A stretch of DNA of 64,000 nucleotides, taken from NCBI RefSeq assembly GCF_001949145.1, contig NW_019091659.1:205223-269222 (forward strand), read 5' to 3'. How positions within the stretch are numbered: the stretch's first letter is position 1; every line of letters starts with the position of its first letter. Positions 34,510-44,633 of this stretch are shown piece by piece. Origin of the DNA: Acanthaster planci. Its lineage: Eukaryota > Echinodermata > Asteroidea > Valvatida > Acanthasteridae. The position numbers and the translations under genes are program-made. Under the pieces are notes generated by a model. That model did not search any database. It was not told the origin of the DNA and saw only the letters and a list, made by a program, of their open reading frames with translations.

Positions 34510-37220
34510 CTTGAATTGCTTGGTTGGTATGCCGCCATTCGTTATTCGAATTCGTACATAGTGCTGTGGGTTGGTGCTGGACACCAGTGCAAATTGTACA
34601 CGCCACACGGGCCATTTCCTAAAACCTGGCTTCGGCCATGGTCTACGCTGGACCGTTACCTATTTTAACGACGCATCTGGCCCCATCCGTTGGTTTACTT
34701 ATTTTGTTTTCAAGGGGCTCTGATATACTTTCCTTTTCGTACAATACACTGATTCCTAAATAATCATTTTATTTCTTCATTTAAAATCTGTACATCATTT
34801 TTATGGGGATAGCACAACCGACACGCTTTCGTATTGCCTTATGGAAATTTCAATTAATGGACCACATTTCTTCACTCCGGTTAAACCCCATGGCTAATCA
34901 AACTATATGATTAACTTTTTAAAATTAAGTGACATGAACCTGGCAAAAAGAGCCCCCAGTTATAATAACTAAATAATGAAATCGAATTATTTGGGAAGAA
35001 CAAAAATTTCAGTCTTCACAATCCGCCTTATTTTTTCTGACAATGGAAAAGTGGGGGCAAAATTCAACAGAACACCCCTGGACAAAAAGTGTGCGGGCGT
35101 GGCATACGTAGTGTGGACCTCTCTGCACAAAAGAAATCCACGTGGTGGTGGCGGGGGAGGGGGCATATACAGCCCCTTTCCTCAGGTATGCCAAATGATT
35201 TGTCAATATATGTGTCAGTTATCTACATGTATCACCATCCCGGATCCACCGTTGAGTGCACTGGTCTACGAAAGAGTAATAAGCTTGCACAGTGATCCAA
35301 AGTAATGAAACACTGGCTTATACACGCTAAATACGTCTGCAACCATGGAGGAAGGCTGCCAGTGCAACCTAGCAAAAGGGCTTATTAATCCAACTGCATG
35401 CATTGTTGAGCGGGGAAAATGCTTAGAGGAATCAATGGTGGCCTAACACCCACAAAAACTACGATGTGAATCACAATGACGCTTTTATGCTACGATCTGT
35501 GTGCACTTGACTTTTTACCTTGAATTTCATCCAGAGTACAATTTCTAAACTGCAGTTAACTTTCGTATCAGTTTCAGACCATAACAGGACCGATGGCCAT
35601 GATTCAATTAATCGGCAGTTGTATTATAATAGTAAGCTTTAATCGACAAGTGCACAAAAACGCTGAAAATGCCATAATCATTACCGTAGCAATTCATGAT
35701 AAATCATACCAACCCGTATTATTATGACCTGGAAGCGAAGATCAATTAATGTAAACTTAATTCTTGCCACAAGTTAAAACTGATGCAAATTCTTGCAAGT
35801 CCTGCAGTTCACAAGACATGGTCATAATTATATTCTACAATGAATGCCAACAGCCACACAGGCTACTATCGACCTGGATAAACAATCAATAAAGCAATAA
35901 ATAATCCGTAGTTTGACAGTTGTAATATACATCAGTAACAATTTATATACGTCCGTGTAGAAATGAGATTTTAACCTCAATTCAATGTTACACCTCGACT
36001 TTCAATGGCACAGTCTGTTCCTAATCTAGGTTTACCACCTTTAAACTCCGGATTTTAAACTTGTCTTGTTAATTTGACTCAATGACTCCTCGGTAATTTG
36101 TTTTGTCCTTTTTATGATGTCTGCATTGGTCATGTAAAGGACAACATCGGGAGGTCGTTTAACTTTGAAGTTATACCTCTAAGATGTTTTGGTTCTTACC
36201 TGCAAGTCTCTATAAAATTGTTCGTTACGTTTACGTTGGGCTATGCGCTAGTAAGCAGAAGCACGGAGAAAGAAAGATGTCTTCTTCCTTCCTCCATGAC
36301 TTAACATTTGGGTTTCACACCGCAGCTCACATTAATGAAGGGTTTTCTTGCTGTGTCTGATGTTGATTACTTGTTCCGCCTTTGTTATCATCTTTGTGTG
36401 AATCTAATACAAAAGATTTCCAAGTTAAGCCGATTCCATGAGCGTACATCCTGGGGGATAGGCGTACATATACCCCCTCTGACTTTTGAGGTGGGAAAGG
36501 GCTATTACCCCCCCCCATATACACACACGCTTTTTGTGATGAGCAAAACATTTAAGCGGATTGTGAGGAATTTTAGGATTTCCAAACGACTAAAATATTT
36601 GCAATACCACTAAAAAGTGTAAACAATTTTATCAAGCCATAAATATGTTACTCTGATATAAGATTCTACATGAACAGATGTACGTCTCTATTATGAAATC
36701 GCCCCTATAGTATATGATGTAGCCCCCCCCCCATTTCCATGGCCAGGCAAGTCATCCCCTCCCCCACTTTTCCCCAGACCCCCCCCCATCCCACTCCCCA
36801 AATTTCCAGCACAGTTATATATGCCACTGGCAGGTTCAATCCACATATATACTCAGGAAGATGCACTGTGGGCCTATCCGTTTGTAGTTGCATTTTGTAC
36901 AGTGATTTTGGACCTAAAAAAAATTGGAAAGTCCCATAGTTCACCAAGAATAGATGTCATTTTACAATTAATGCAACCGACTCCATGTAATACGAGCTCG
37001 GACAGGGCTAGATTACGGGGTGATCATGAGATCTAATAAAAAACATTTGTATTAATTTGGTAATAAAAATGATTCAAATAAAACACAAAATCTTATAAAC
37101 AACCTGGCTATTTATTCCCAAAATAAGTCCAGAAGAAAGTGTTTGATAAGGGCAATAACTGCACATGGACACTTCGGGTACACAGCCTAATAAAAGCAAC
37201 TGCGCAAGCATTAAATTTGA
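34510..37220. other. Intergenic, 5' of ZRANB2
   Basis: No conserved coding sequence on either strand. The first few hundred bases should contain the ZRANB2 promoter and 5' UTR; no TATA box is evident at a convincing position. C-rich tracts occur at 36510-36520 and 36722-36790. Confidence 0.4.
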
Positions 37221-37697
37221 TGTTGTCAAATCATACCAAGCACCAACGATGCATGAATATTGAACTTCATATACATGTACGTATATACTGCAGTACACAA
37301 CGTTTCAAGGATACAGATTACCAGCGAAAAATTGCGGCGATGATCATTTGCACCAGGCACAAAATGGGACATAGGGGTACCCCCCCCCCAAGTCCAATCC
37401 CTATAAACACTCTAGCCTATTGTTACTTAACACATCCCCCTAGGTGTCTGAAAAGAATTCCTGAGGTATCAGTATAACAAGGACCGGCACAAGGGGGGGG
37501 GTGCTCTCTGTCCCATAATTGGCTTCACAATGATGATCATGGGGTACAAAGAGCCGGGGCTTATGGTTGTGAAACAGGTGCTGCGTAGCAAGCATTCGCC
37601 GCGCTCTGATAATGGACATACCGGCCATGACAGAAAGCGGTAATTGGCCAGATGGTAAAGCCCGGGCAGTTCAAACTCCCGTGTGATTTTTCCTCCA
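37221..37697 (+). repeat. Dispersed repeat family A, copy 2, split by a nested MITE
   Basis: Full alignment to positions 1-274 in two blocks, 37221-37347 and 37541-37697, with a 184-bp insertion plus a 9-bp duplication between them. The order of shared words (CAAGCACCAACGA, CTGCAGTACACAACGTTT, GGCCAGATG, GCCCGGGCAGTTCAA) is the same in both. Confidence 0.75.
37348..37531. mobile_element. 184-bp MITE with 9-bp target-site duplication
   Basis: Flanked by identical GATGATCAT (37339-37347 and 37532-37540). The empty site is visible in repeat copy 1 at 106-114 (GACGATCAT, single). Terminal inverted repeats share the ATGGGACA core followed by a run of C. The inside (CCAATCC, ACACTCTAG, CTATTGTTA, GAATTCCT) recurs in the element at 57639-57832. 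A 9-bp duplication suggests a Mutator-like family. No ORF. Confidence 0.8.
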
Positions 37698-37732
37698 TAG
37701 TATAAACGACCCTTCACGAATAAATTCTAATT

Positions 37733-37950
37733 GGGGGAGCGGGTTAGCGTGGCGGTTCTTTCCTCGCTTTGCACCAATGAAGTCCGGGTTCGAGTCCCCG
37801 CTTGGCCCAGGCTTTAAGTGCATTTGGTTTCCAGTCCATACTCGCTCTCGCAGGTTTTCTCCGGGTACTCCGGTTTCCTCCTGCCTCTAAAAATGGACCT
37901 TCTTCCTAACTCCGTAATGTGATGCTGATTAATAAAGTGTATGAATAAAC
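37733..37950 (+). repeat. tRNA-derived SINE with a conserved central domain
   Basis: The head GGGAGCGGGTTAGCGTGGCG has an A-box-like region and is followed by a B box GGGTTCGAGTCCC near 37785. Then comes the GTTTTCTCCGGGTACTCCGG motif with TTTCCTCC, a conserved-looking central block of the kind seen in old metazoan SINE superfamilies. The tail has AATAAA-like words. A relative of the head lies on the minus strand at 48909-48996. Confidence 0.75.
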
Positions 37951-38012
37951 GTACAGTTATTGGCGCAAATAGCCTGAGTTGCTGAAAGCGCCAATAAAAC
38001 AAAATAACAACA

Positions 38013-38150
38013 ATTTATGTGCGCATGCACATAAATGGATGTGGAGGCAAAAAGCTTTAGAGGCCCATTGAAAATGTACAGGGGCACAAAAATTTCAACG
38101 TCATTTTCTGGTGGCTTCTGCACTTTTGTCTTCGGAAAACCCTCTTGCGC
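38013..38150 (+). repeat. Solo end of inverted-repeat element family F
   Basis: Starting at AATTTATGTGCGCATGC, this matches the left arm of the element at 41187-41747: the TACAGGGGCA and TTTCAACGTCA blocks and the CTTTTGTCTTCGGAAA block are shared. No right arm is present nearby. Confidence 0.6.
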
Positions 38151-39495
38151 TTTATTGGCGGAAGGTCTGTTGATACCCGTAATCGCTGGGGTCGTAACTG
38201 TTGCCAAGTACAAGTGTATTACCTCAGTAAAAGACGGTGCCCCAAAATCCTTGAATACAGGCTAACAAGTCTGAAGTGCAGTTCCAGGGTTTCCCACCAC
38301 TTAGATCTTTCACTGATGCGATGTGTAACGTGGCGCTTATGTAAAGATGCACTCTTTAATTTACACTTTCCTATCTGAAGACTTCAAGAAGGCAAGATAC
38401 CTTCGAAAGCTCTGTAGTGCAATCCAGTATATATTGTCAAAAGGTGAAGTACGAATATTTTTTCAAAGTTTGTTTTTACGAAGTATATTTTATTCCAATT
38501 TCCTTACTTACAAAGTGCATTCTTTCAACTTCGTTTTTACGAGATATATTTTTCCAAGTTCGTTTTAAGAGTTATTTTTAGTTCGATTTTATGATTTTTA
38601 TTAAAGTCTGTTTAGTGAAAATAAATCAAAACCTGAAAATGTATATCTCCTAAAGAGACATCTCTATAAAGCGATTTGTTACCAAAAATAGAAACGATGT
38701 TTTTAAACATAAAACTCATAAGAAGGAACTAGACAATGTCTGCATCAAACAAACGAACTTTGATCTGCTAAAAACGAACTTCGAAAATATCTACTTTTTG
38801 AAAATGTAGGGTGTCCAAAAGGAAATCTAGATAAATTTGTTTGTTTCTTGAATGTGAATACTTATTTTGATAAATGGTAACGATCATCTGCTTTATTATG
38901 ATGTTTAATGGACCAAGTCAGAAATGGCCTGGCACCAAATAGCTGTTTCGGTGTTGAATTCATGCTTTCAAGAGATGCGATGAGTTTGCGATGAAAGGCA
39001 TAGGTGGCATTCTGAAGGACACTGGGCTTATGTTGCAGGCTTACGGCAAAAAAGCCCCTGACTGTGGTTGTCTTAGAATAATTTTGGTAGTGTACTTAAT
39101 GCTTCAAGCTGTGCAAACCTGTGATGCATCTGGTGCAAAGCCAAAACCACTTTGTGCTCAGTCATGTGTGACAGAGATATATATTTCTTGGTGTCGTACA
39201 AAATAGAACATCATAATGAAACATATCATACTTACCATTTGCAAAATGATTATTAGTTACATTCAAGAAACACAAATTTATCACGGCTTCCTTTGTTTAA
39301 AGACAGCCTGAATACATTTGACGGCACTGCAGGGCCTTTGTAGATACCAGCTTCAACGTTGGCATTAAAATCAGTCCCGATTCCACGGCGTGCATATCGC
39401 ATTGTGGTCTTTGACACCCACTTGGAGTCGCGGGAAACTGTTAAGCTACAGCCAAGCATCGGACACGTACATCGACCATTGGGCCGTCACAACCC

Positions 39496-39656
39496 NNNNN
39501 NNNNNNNNNNNNNNNNNNNNNNNNNNNNNNNNNNNNNNNNNNNNNNNNNNNNNNNNNNNNNNNNNNNNNNNNNNNNNNNNNNNNNNNNNNNNNNNNNNNN
39601 NNNNNNNNNNNNNNNNNNNNNNNNNNNNNNNNNNNNNNNNNNNNNNNNNNNNNNNN
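39496..39656. other. Assembly gap (161 N)
   Basis: Intergenic gap. The ORFs crossing it in several frames are N-translation artefacts. Confidence 0.99.
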
Positions 39657-41186
39657 TTATTTTTACGGAATCAATAAATAGAACAATTGGTGCAACCATT
39701 GAACCTTTGCCCAAAAGATAACACAATACCCACACTGTCCCCATGTCCCATAGAATGATTTGGTATCAGCATCATTCGTGTTTACGCTGGTATTCATGCG
39801 CTTTGCACAACTGTTGGTTTTGGAAATGCCTGCCCAACAGGTACGTGATTATTTCATTTTATCATCAGTGTTGCTTACAAAATGCAAAGGGAACGTTTGC
39901 CTTCATTTTACCTTCGTTTTGGAACCAAATCTGCTTCCTATAAGATCAAGCGTGGGGAAGTATTTGTTATTTAACAGGTCAAATGCGAGTGGATGGTTGC
40001 ACAAGCCCACGGCCGTGTTTGGTACTTCGAGTTAGCAAGAAACCTCCATGGTTTCACAAAGATTTGGGTCACAATCAGCGATCCGTCGTTGCTTGACGGA
40101 CATCAAATACGGCCTAATGGATAGTGCGAACCAGCGTTAAGATCCAGCGGCGTAAATCTGTGCAGGAAATCAAGGGACGGGGGATTGCGAAAGGTGTGGG
40201 GATGACTTGCTCGGCCATGAGAATTTGAAAGTGGGGGGGGGGGTGACAGGGCGTGACACCATATGACTTTATGTGATCGATGTTTATGACACTGATGTAC
40301 ATCTGTACTCTGCATTCAGAATGGCATATTTATGGCTTTTTAAATTGTTTTTCCAGTTTTGAGTGATACTGAATGTATTTTAGTCGTGGGAAGTCTGAAA
40401 AATTCTTTACAATCCCCTTTAATTTTTTGCTCACCACAAAAGGAATGGGGTACGACTCAATAGCCCCTCCGCCACCTCAAAAAATGAGGGGGATATTATA
40501 CTCCCATCCCACCGGGATTTACGCCCTCGTTAGGATCACTGACTGACATCCAGCTCCGTGTAAAACGAACAGGCCCCATGAAAGACTTAAGTGGAAGTTC
40601 ACACATGCATGGTTTCACTATACTGAGCACTATGGGACAAAATGTCTCTCACTTTTGAGGAACGAAGTGTATATAAAGTGTCATGAATCGTTCCCTCATT
40701 TTTCTGCTATTGTGAAGCCATAGGGTTTGTAGGGGAGCTGTATACATCCACTAGTAAAAGTTAAACATTTCCTACTGTGCGTATGCAAGTAGTAGGTGGC
40801 CATTTTGTGGGGCAGGAGTATTGCTTTGTAATGAGGACTGTCGAGTGAATTTGCCTGGTAGGATTTATTGTCCTGTCGAACAAGTTGTCTAATGTTTCTG
40901 CTGATATCTTTCTAAGCAGTGAATTTCTAAAATGTTGATTTAAACACTTCCTCTCTTATTTGTGGATTTTTTTTCAATAGGACGAAAGAGATACCAACAC
41001 TCGTTCCTCAGCTTGCATTGCAAAGTATAGAACAGTTTCCTGCACAAATCCGGTGGTGCCGCTGATCTACTGTGGTGAGAAACCTGAGTGAAGGCCTAAA
41101 GTAAATAAATGTGCGTTGCCTTCTGGGAATTTGAGAACAAGATCACGAAATATCAATCGTTCCTTGATGATCACAACCGCTCATGT

Positions 41187-41747
41187 ATAGACCAGTTCAC
41201 TAATGAATTCTTATTTATGTGCGCATGCGTATAAATGGCAGGCAGAGGTAACAAGCCTCAGTGACCCATGGCAAATGTACAGGGGCATAAATTTCAACGT
41301 CAGTTTCTCTCGGCTTCTGCACCTTTTCACTTTTGTCTTCGGAAACTCTCCAAAATAATTACAGCTAGTTCTTTCTGGTGTAAAAGGATTTTACGCTGCG
41401 CTTAATGCGAAAAAAAAAACAGTTTTGCTTTCTCTCCGAGCGCACGAGGTCAAAGAATCAACAGACTCCTTCCCGACTTTTTCCAATTAAACAGTTTGGC
41501 ACTTCAGGTACTATGCAATACGTTTATTATTTTGTAGTCGGAAAAATTCCTCTCACACCAGAAGGTAATATCTATAATTATTTTAGAGGGTTGCCCGAAG
41601 ACAAAAGTGAAAAAACTGCAGAAGCTGAGAAAAAATGATATTCAAATTTGTGCACCTTTACTTTTTCAATGAGCCACTCAAGCTTGTTGCCTCCACTTGC
41701 AATTAATGCGCATGCGTACATAAATAAGAATAGTGAACTGGTCTATT
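41187..41747. mobile_element. ~560-bp inverted-repeat transposon family F
   Basis: The ends are TAGACCAGTTCACTA at the left and its complement (TAGTGAACTGGTCTA) at the right. Next inward on both arms are TTCTTATTTATGT and CGCATGCG, then more weakly mirrored sequence (AACAAGC, TGTACAGGGGCA versus TGCACCTTTACT) for about 150 bp. The short central ORF (41405-41638) has no recognisable transposase motif. The exact target duplication is unclear. Confidence 0.65.
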
Positions 41748-43127
41748 GATTGTTCAACGGCAATGTATACCTCACGAGTGTATTAGAGGGACAGAACGCA
41801 ACGAGATAAAAGTTTTAATTACAATGAGACGCTTTCTCCTAGGAAAGTCCTGGTTTGTAGTAATATTTATCGACTCATATCGACTAGTCTGAGCAAGATT
41901 CTTTGCCACAAAGGTCTGATTGTTGATGGGCCATTTTGTTTGCCTGTTGCAAAATAAAATTCCGTTTGGATTCAGCTGCATAAAATCACCTGGGTTACTG
42001 AGATGGATTCTTCTAGGTCAAATTATTACTTTCTTTTGGGTCATGGTGACATATTTCCGGATCACATCATCTTTTGTCCAGATTGTTTTGACCCGTAAGG
42101 GCCGGGGTCCCTTTCACAGGGAAAAGGTTCCAAATGACCCAGACACTTGTCGCAATTTGACCTGGAAAAGGTTCAGGTCCTACAGGACCTGCATCCAGGT
42201 CAATCTGTCTGGGGAGGTTTTAGCCGTGAGAAATCATAGCCGCTTGGTGGTTGTAACGTGCAATTCGGCCTTTATCAGCCGCGTTCACATCCTCAGTTTG
42301 CAAATTTAACCTCAATGAACCGTTTCACGATTTGCATTCAAAATCTGTTTTGCCCACCCGTGTTGACTTTTCTCAGTGTCCTATTGTAATTAAAACATCT
42401 GTCTCGCTGCACGCTGGCACTCTACTCCCCGTGAGGTATGCTTCCTTTCCAGTAGCCAATAAACAACCTAAAGTGTAAGAGGTCCTTTGACTTTGCAGAT
42501 TGTTGTAACAGGAACCTTTTATTATTAAGAAAAATGGTGAAAAACAATGGATTAAGAACTAAAAATTTCCTTGATAATAAAGCAGAATGTCGTATCAACG
42601 ATATTCTTATAACGAGGTTCGACTGTACCTGCATGTAGGTGTTTTACGATCGTAACAATGTGTACTCTGCAACAGAGTGCACAATTGATCAAATATAGTC
42701 CAGTCGTCGCTTCTGCAACCCTTAAACAGGAGATGAGCCGGCTATTGTTAACTGAAAACTACATCAACCAATGTCACACACACATTTTGAGGAACGGTCG
42801 CACATCGTTGGTTATCAAAAACCCTGTTTGCGATAAGTACAGAGGTAACCTTTGCTATGAAAAGAATTGTTAGTACGAGATGAAAGAGACCACACGCAAA
42901 AAAAAAACGGCCTTTGGCTAAATTTGAGCGACAATGGGTTTTGCAAAAATGAGGTCAACTAAATGCGTTTGTACGCGAATTGGTCGTTGGTGAAGTTAGG
43001 TGAAACTTAATGTCTAAAAGGTATAATGTGGTACGTAGAATGTTATCAAACAACTGACTGTACGTCTGTGTCCAATTTTTTTTCAAAGTCATGTATATTT
43101 ACAAGTTCATGCCGTGTTTCCAAACAG

Positions 43128-43182
43128 GCACCGACAGAACAACCAGGAACTGATCCCATGAACTCTGCGTCATCTTTATCTG
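43128..43182 (+). other. Possible 5' UTR exon of the downstream GPCR
   Basis: Bounded by acceptor TTTCCAAACAG and donor GTAAGC, with a good acceptor TTTTATTCAG at 43355 only 28 nt before the GPCR start. An ATG inside it (43158) would be out of frame with the GPCR after splicing and would make a short upstream ORF overlapping the receptor start. Transcript evidence is lacking. Confidence 0.35.
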
Positions 43183-43383
43183 GTAAGCTGACCTCTACTA
43201 TTGCGTGTTCACGTCATTTAAACTTCAATTGTGACGAACACTGACTTCTTTTGAAATCAAAGAAAAAGCTCATGAGTGGCAGTACTTCGGAACTGATTCT
43301 GTATCTGTCACTTTAGAATTACATTACATCTCTGGCTCTGCTTTGTTTTATTCAGAGCGTAGTTTTCTGACAAGAAATCAACC

Positions 43384-44277
43384 ATGGCTTCCGACGCCTT
43401 CGTTACTGCTATGCGTTATTGTTTGAGCATCTGCGGTGCCGTGGCCTTGGTCGAGAATCTCCTGGTGATGGCAGTGTTCGCTGGAACGAAAAAGCTTCGC
43501 GTCAAGTACTACACATTTATCTTCAACCTTGCCTTGAGTGACTTTGCTTTTGGTCTGTTCATTATACTCGTCACATGGATCGATTCGCCCGTTCTTCAGG
43601 GCCTTCTCACGGCCAGCTACTATGTGTCAATACTGACCATTCTGGCCGCTGCGGTCAATCGTTACCTGGCCCTGTCTATTATGCCCGCTGCTCGCTACGA
43701 CTCGCTGGTGACTGCATGTCGCCTGGTCGGAGCATGTTTGGTTATTTGGTGCTTATGCCTTACATATGGGCAACTGTTGTACAACGTGTTCACAACTGGA
43801 GTTTCCAGAGCGTTAGAGGTATATGGGTATTCAGTGGCTGTACTCGTAGTCTGGGTTGTCACCGCACTAACCTACTTCCTGGCTTTTCGTAAGGTCAAAC
43901 ACCTCAGTCCTGCTCTTTTGTCCCCTGCCGGCTTTGGTGCCGACATTAGGCAGACTCGCCGGTTATTAGTCGTATTCATTCTCATTCTCGTCACGGCGTT
44001 CATATCATGGATGCCTTATGCTGTTCTTTCGTTAATCGCGTATTACAATCCGTCCCTGCTTGATAAGCCGGCCTTTTCAGAGTCTTTTGAGGTCGCTGTC
44101 TTAATTTATGCCTTCTCTACCGTGGCAAATCCACTCATATACTGGTGGCGACTGGATAGTTTCAGGGCGGGATTCTATACAATGTTCTGTCGCTGTTTCA
44201 TGAAAGCAGAGTCCAGACAGACGGAGGTCGACCCGTCTGCGAACCGCGAAAATCCAGTTGTTGAAACAGATTTCTAA
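43384..44277 (+). CDS. Rhodopsin-class (class A) GPCR, single coding exon, 297 aa
   Basis: Seven hydrophobic segments are evident. Conserved positions: Asn25 (VENLLV, TM1), Asp53 (NLALSD, TM2), Arg93 in NRY at the end of TM3, Trp122 (TM4), Tyr164 (TM5), WMPY (TM6) and NPLIYW (TM7). The N terminus is only about 10 residues. Several canonical features are missing: no Cys at the top of TM3 and none in the second extracellular loop, so no standard disulfide; no Pro in TM5; NRY instead of DRY; SWMP instead of CWxP. Lack of the disulfide and TM5 Pro with a short N terminus recalls the melanocortin/EDG/cannabinoid/adenosine group, but I cannot name a ligand. The start ATG has a good context (ACCATGG) and lies 28 nt after a likely splice acceptor. 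The coding region is intact. It acts at the plasma membrane, probably through a G protein. Confidence 0.9.
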   Translation: MASDAFVTAMRYCLSICGAVALVENLLVMAVFAGTKKLRVKYYTFIFNLALSDFAFGLFIILVTWIDSPVLQGLLTASYYVSILTILAAAVNRYLALSIMPAARYDSLVTACRLVGACLVIWCLCLTYGQLLYNVFTTGVSRALEVYGYSVAVLVVWVVTALTYFLAFRKVKHLSPALLSPAGFGADIRQTRRLLVVFILILVTAFISWMPYAVLSLIAYYNPSLLDKPAFSESFEVAVLIYAFSTVANPLIYWWRLDSFRAGFYTMFCRCFMKAESRQTEVDPSANRENPVVETDF

Positions 44278-44627
44278 ATGTTTGTGTTTTACCACACGAC
44301 TCGAGCGTCAAGGTTGTAATCAAAATAGTTTCGAAACCTTTATAGAAGTGGATGGCTGTTGAGCAATTGATTTGTTTGAAATGGATATATGAATACATGT
44401 AATTTATTACCAAAATGCAATAAGTGCCATTTTGGTATCTTTCAGAATCCTACACCCTCAGTTGCCTGCAGTCACTTTCTACAGATTTAAGATAGCTAAA
44501 CATAACTTGAATGAGTCAAGATAGTGAAAAAAAAGTTTAAGGACACATGGTACACTGCAGAGCTCTTCAATTTTTCATAATTGTGGAAAAATTGCATATT
44601 TTTCGAATGGATATATCTCATTTTGGA

Positions 44628-44633
44628 AATAAA
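44628..44633 (+). terminator. Candidate poly(A) signal for the GPCR
   Basis: AATAAA 350 nt after the stop codon, followed about 45-75 nt later by a GT-rich stretch (GTGTATGACTGTGTG, TTGTTGTTG). A second AATAAA at 45585-45590 is an alternative. Confidence 0.4.

Noticed and set aside
41405-41638. 77-aa ORF inside element family F as a transposase fragment
   Set aside because: No recognisable DDE or DNA-binding motif; lysine-rich, low-complexity sequence.
43158-43383. N-terminal extension of the GPCR from an upstream exon
   Set aside because: Splicing 43182 to 43356 puts ATG 43158 out of frame with the receptor; the ATG at 43384 has the better context.
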